From assembly GCA_001768155.1 (NCBI GenBank), contig MENC01000256.1, positions 1 through 14,672 of the forward strand: a stretch of DNA of 14,672 nucleotides. Reading direction: 5' to 3'. The notes beneath the pieces are model-generated. The model was not told where the DNA came from and made no database searches. It saw only the letters and a program-made list of their open reading frames with translations. Source of the stretch: Bacteroidetes bacterium GWA2_30_7. GTDB lineage: Bacteria; Bacteroidota; Bacteroidia; Bacteroidales; GWF2-33-38. A program made the position numbers and the translations under genes. This document shows, one piece after another, positions 11,683 through 14,672 of this stretch (position 1 is its first letter; each line of letters starts with the position of its first letter).

Positions 11683-14672
11683 ATGAAAATGAAGACAAAT
11701 CTATTCATAATTAGCTTATTAATTTTTACTTTTTTTAATAAAAATATGTATTCACAATGTGATGCAGCACCATGCAATGCCGGTGAAACTCAGGTCTCTA
11801 TTCATATTGAAACTGATTTCTGGGGAGACGAAACAAGCTGGGTTGTTTACGATAATACTACAGGAGGCGTTGGTTGTGGAATAAGTCCTTGGGGCGATGA
11901 TTGTTATCTTGGAACAAGCTCATTGTCAGGGTGGTCAACTTACGATTGGGATCTTTGTTATCCTACAGGAAATAATATAACTGTTTATATTGGCGACGAT
12001 GCATCAGATGGTGGTGCTTATTATGAAATTACTATTGCAGGTGTTATAGTTGCTTCTGGTACTCAATCGGGATGTACTGATTCTTGGACTGGTGATGTTA
12101 CAAATCCTTCCGTTGCTACTGCCGGCGATTGTTCTAATGCAATAAACGTATGTACCGATTTAGGCTTTCAAATTGATGCTAACGGCTATGGTTCAATAAA
12201 TGAGATACCTGCTTTAGGTACAGTAGGAAACCCCGATAATAATAATCCTGGAGGAAGTGGAAATATGGGATGTTTACGTTCTGCAACTCCCGAAAATAAT
12301 AGCACTTGGATGATAGTAAATATTGGAAGTACAGGAAACCTTGAGTTTAATTTCGGGGGTACATCTCAAGCGGGATATTATGATTGGATTATGTATCCAT
12401 ATACACCAACTTCTTGTACCGATATTCCATCTGGAAATATTGCACCGGTCAGATGCAATTGGAATGCAACTTCATCGGGTGGTACTGGATTAGATGATTC
12501 CCCAAATAGTCCTGGCACACAAGATGCAGGTAACTTTGAACCTGCATTACCGGTTGTTTGTGGTGAACAATATATTATATGTTTTTCAAATTATAGTTCA
12601 GCTTTAACAAGTGTTCCTTTATCTTTTGGTGGAACAGCCGTTGTCGAATGTGGAGCTATGACTTGTGCTGGAAGTGCTGCTTGTAGTGCAACACCTGGTA
12701 ATCCCGATTATCAAGATTGTATTGGAGCAATACCTGTTTGTCAGAATTATTTTTGTCAGGAATATTCTTTTACAGGAACAGGTGCTATAACAACTGAGAT
12801 TAATAGTGGACCATCTTGTTTAAATTCTGGTGAAAAAAATGATGCTTGGTACACTTTTACTGTTCAACAATCGGGTAATGTAAGTTTTACTATTACTCCG
12901 AATGCTACATCTGATGATTACGATTGGGCAGTTTATAACTTAACAAATAATGTTTGTTCTGATATATATGGTACAGCTTCGCTTGAAGTTAGTTGCAATT
13001 ACTCTTCAAATATAGGATGTAACGGATTAACCGGTCCAAATGGTGAAAATGTGAATTGTGCCGGACAAAACGAAAATGTTATTCCTGTAACAGCAGGAGA
13101 AACTTATGTAGTGAATGTGAGTAATTTTTCATCAACTCAATCTGGTTATGCTTTAGACTTTTCGGCTTCTACTGCAGTAATTTTTGATAATGTACCTCCT
13201 CAATTAGATGTAATTACTTCTACTCAGGTTTGCGGAAGTACTTCTATTACAATTCGTTTTACCGAACAGGTTCTTTGTAGCTCAGTTCAGGCTTGTGATT
13301 TTACAGTTACTGGACCAGATGGCACACATACTGCAACTGCTGTTTCAGGTCCTGGTTGTACATTAGGTGGAACACAAGAAACTCAATATACTGTTACTTT
13401 TACACCCGCACTTGGAGCTTCTGGTAACTATAATCTTAATTTAGTTTCTGGTTGTGGTTATGTTGAAGATTTATGCGGAAATATTGCTCCTGCCGGAAGT
13501 TTACCATTTACAATTGCCGGACCAACGAGTTCAATGTCGCAAGTAAATGTACTTTGTTATGGAGCTTCAACAGGTCAGGCTACTGTTACAATTACCGGAG
13601 GAAGTCCAAATTATACTTACGATTGGTCGCATCTTGCAGCGGTAACAAACAGCAGTTCTTCAAATACAGTAACTGGATTAGCCGCAGGTACTTACTATGT
13701 AACTGTTACTGCGAATGGAGGTTGTTTTGTTATTGATTCAGTAATAATTACCCAACCACTTCTCCCAATGACTATTACTCTTGCCCCAACTCCCGAATCA
13801 TGTAGCGGGGCTAATGATGGTTCTATACAAATAACTGTAAATAATGGCACAGCAAATTACAATTATACTTGTACAGGACAATCTAATCAAAATAGTAAAC
13901 CAAGCCCATATACATATTCAAGTTTAGCAAGTGGTTCATATACTGTATGTGCTACTGATGCAAATAGTTGTAATGCTTGTACAACAGCAACTGTTAATGC
14001 AGGAGTTGTTGTAAACGCAGCATTTTCTTATCCGGGAAATCAATGCTATACAGGTGCTAATTCATTTACATTTGACAATACAAGTACCGGAGCAACCTCA
14101 TATTCATGGACTTTTGCTGGAGGAAATCCGTTAACATCAACAGATTTTGAACCAACTGTAATTTTTAGTACTGCTGGAGCACATAATGTTACACTTACAG
14201 CATCAAGTGGTGCATCTTGTAACGATGTAGAAACTATAATTGTTACAGTATATGATTTGCCAACCATAACTGTTACTGCCACAGACTTAACTTGTTTTGG
14301 ACTTACTGGAACTGATTGCGACGGAACTGCAACAGTAGTTGCATCTGGTGGTTCTGGAACATACTCAACCATTACTTGGTTTCCAGCACAGCCTAATAGT
14401 CCTAATTTAACTGGATTATGTGCAAATACTTATAATGTAACTGTTACTGATTCTTATAATTGTTCAAGTGCCGGAGGTTCAGCTACTGTTAATGAACCAG
14501 CTCCATTAGTTGTTACAGCTTCTCGTAATGATATAAGTTGCAATGGTTTATGCGATGGAAATTTGTTTTCAAGTGTTGTTTCAGGAGGTTCCGGCTCATT
14601 TAATTATGCATGGAGTAATGGTGTAAATACTCAAAATCAAACAGGTGTATGTGCTGGTAATTATACAGTTAC
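11683..14672 (+). CDS. Giant secreted multidomain protein with SprB and PKD repeats (partial, 3' end off window)
   Basis: An uninterrupted frame of 996 codons runs to the window edge. A signal peptide (residues 1-25, ending NMYSQ) leads to a Cys-rich ectodomain. In order: a domain of the type GDETSWVVYDN ... YIGDDASDGGAYYEI (about 30-140); two related beta domains, A1 (about 150-323) and A2 (about 346-500), both with the plan C-x-A, WY/W-M-V/TF, SGN, YDW, C, GE-Y; an Ig-like domain (about 501-612: ITIRFTEQVLC ... YVEDLCGN); SprB-type repeats 1 and 2 (618-692, 693-772); a PKD-like domain (about 778-860); and SprB-type repeats 3 and 4 (861-end). Cysteines are frequent and periodic, suggesting disulfides. 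SprB is the gliding adhesin moved by the T9SS in Flavobacterium; this is a relative by domain content only. A C-terminal sorting domain would be expected beyond the edge. The ATG at 11689 is an alternative start. Confidence 0.85.
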   Translation, partial: MKMKTNLFIISLLIFTFFNKNMYSQCDAAPCNAGETQVSIHIETDFWGDETSWVVYDNTTGGVGCGISPWGDDCYLGTSSLSGWSTYDWDLCYPTGNNITVYIGDDASDGGAYYEITIAGVIVASGTQSGCTDSWTGDVTNPSVATAGDCSNAINVCTDLGFQIDANGYGSINEIPALGTVGNPDNNNPGGSGNMGCLRSATPENNSTWMIVNIGSTGNLEFNFGGTSQAGYYDWIMYPYTPTSCTDIPSGNIAPVRCNWNATSSGGTGLDDSPNSPGTQDAGNFEPALPVVCGEQYIICFSNYSSALTSVPLSFGGTAVVECGAMTCAGSAACSATPGNPDYQDCIGAIPVCQNYFCQEYSFTGTGAITTEINSGPSCLNSGEKNDAWYTFTVQQSGNVSFTITPNATSDDYDWAVYNLTNNVCSDIYGTASLEVSCNYSSNIGCNGLTGPNGENVNCAGQNENVIPVTAGETYVVNVSNFSSTQSGYALDFSASTAVIFDNVPPQLDVITSTQVCGSTSITIRFTEQVLCSSVQACDFTVTGPDGTHTATAVSGPGCTLGGTQETQYTVTFTPALGASGNYNLNLVSGCGYVEDLCGNIAPAGSLPFTIAGPTSSMSQVNVLCYGASTGQATVTITGGSPNYTYDWSHLAAVTNSSSSNTVTGLAAGTYYVTVTANGGCFVIDSVIITQPLLPMTITLAPTPESCSGANDGSIQITVNNGTANYNYTCTGQSNQNSKPSPYTYSSLASGSYTVCATDANSCNACTTATVNAGVVVNAAFSYPGNQCYTGANSFTFDNTSTGATSYSWTFAGGNPLTSTDFEPTVIFSTAGAHNVTLTASSGASCNDVETIIVTVYDLPTITVTATDLTCFGLTGTDCDGTATVVASGGSGTYSTITWFPAQPNSPNLTGLCANTYNVTVTDSYNCSSAGGSATVNEPAPLVVTASRNDISCNGLCDGNLFSSVVSGGSGSFNYAWSNGVNTQNQTGVCAGNYTV
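13534..14672 (+). repeat. Protein-level SprB-type repeat region with an embedded PKD domain
   Basis: Within the giant gene, units of about 75-80 codons recur at 13534-13758, 13759-14001, 14263-14502 and 14506 to the edge. Each has a C-x(n)-G-T/D-G start, a GGSP/GGSG turn before a Y-x-W or equivalent, then L-x-A/S-G-T/S-Y-x-V-T and a closing C. A PKD-like unit (YSWTFAGG) fills 14014-14262. The nucleotide copies are diverged, so they are old repeats, not recent duplications. Confidence 0.75.

Noticed and set aside
14046..14372. 108-codon open frame on the minus strand inside the giant gene
   Set aside because: It is antisense to PKD and SprB repeats; its Val/Pro/Ser-rich product mirrors the Thr/Gly-rich coding strand.

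Overview
The window looks like a piece of a Bacteroidota (Bacteroidetes) chromosome, probably from an uncultured low-GC lineage. The evidence is very AT-rich DNA, start codons with A-rich leaders and no Shine-Dalgarno sequence, TAnnTTTG-type -7 boxes, a GWxTD-domain protein, a gliding-motility/type IX secretion (T9SS) type C-terminal domain, PKD domains and SprB-type repeats. The assignment comes from these family signatures, not from a database search.

Layout. Bases 1-2678 carry three minus-strand genes: a small Cys-rich membrane protein (2466-2678), a secreted GWxTD-domain protein (880-2331), and a LpxL/HtrB-like acyltransferase cut by the left edge (1-707). From 2828 every gene is on the plus strand. 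These are a fused alpha/beta thiamine-diphosphate E1 dehydrogenase (2828-5233), a YoeB-type toxin-antitoxin pair (5284-5776), the endolytic murein transglycosylase MltG (5963-7024) and a phosphomannomutase/phosphoglucomutase (7224-8567). Next come an ECF sigma factor (8740-9324) and an overlapping membrane protein with anti-sigma-like topology, two PKD domains and a CHU_C domain (9302-10579). The last two genes are a secreted two-repeat protein (10857-11678) and, four bases later, the first 996 codons of a giant secreted multidomain protein with SprB repeats (11683 to the right edge).

How the parts relate. The left two thirds is mostly envelope and central metabolism housekeeping (lipid A acylation, murein processing, sugar-phosphate isomerisation, 2-oxoacid oxidation) with a toxin-antitoxin insertion. 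The right third is the accessory part. It holds a sigma/anti-sigma-like pair whose membrane partner carries a domain normally used for T9SS export, followed by a two-gene cluster for a very large cell-surface or secreted protein. A regulatory link between the pair and the giant protein is plausible from position only.

Between genes the DNA is not random. Three gaps carry degenerate tandem heptamers of one class (TTGRRAY-like on one strand), one gap carries a CATAG array, and the 277-base gap at 10580-10856 is packed with several different palindromes and short tandem repeats. Two promoters, for the small membrane protein and for the toxin-antitoxin operon, share an identical 8-mer at identical spacing from the -7 box. 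I saw no tRNA, rRNA, CRISPR array or insertion sequence.
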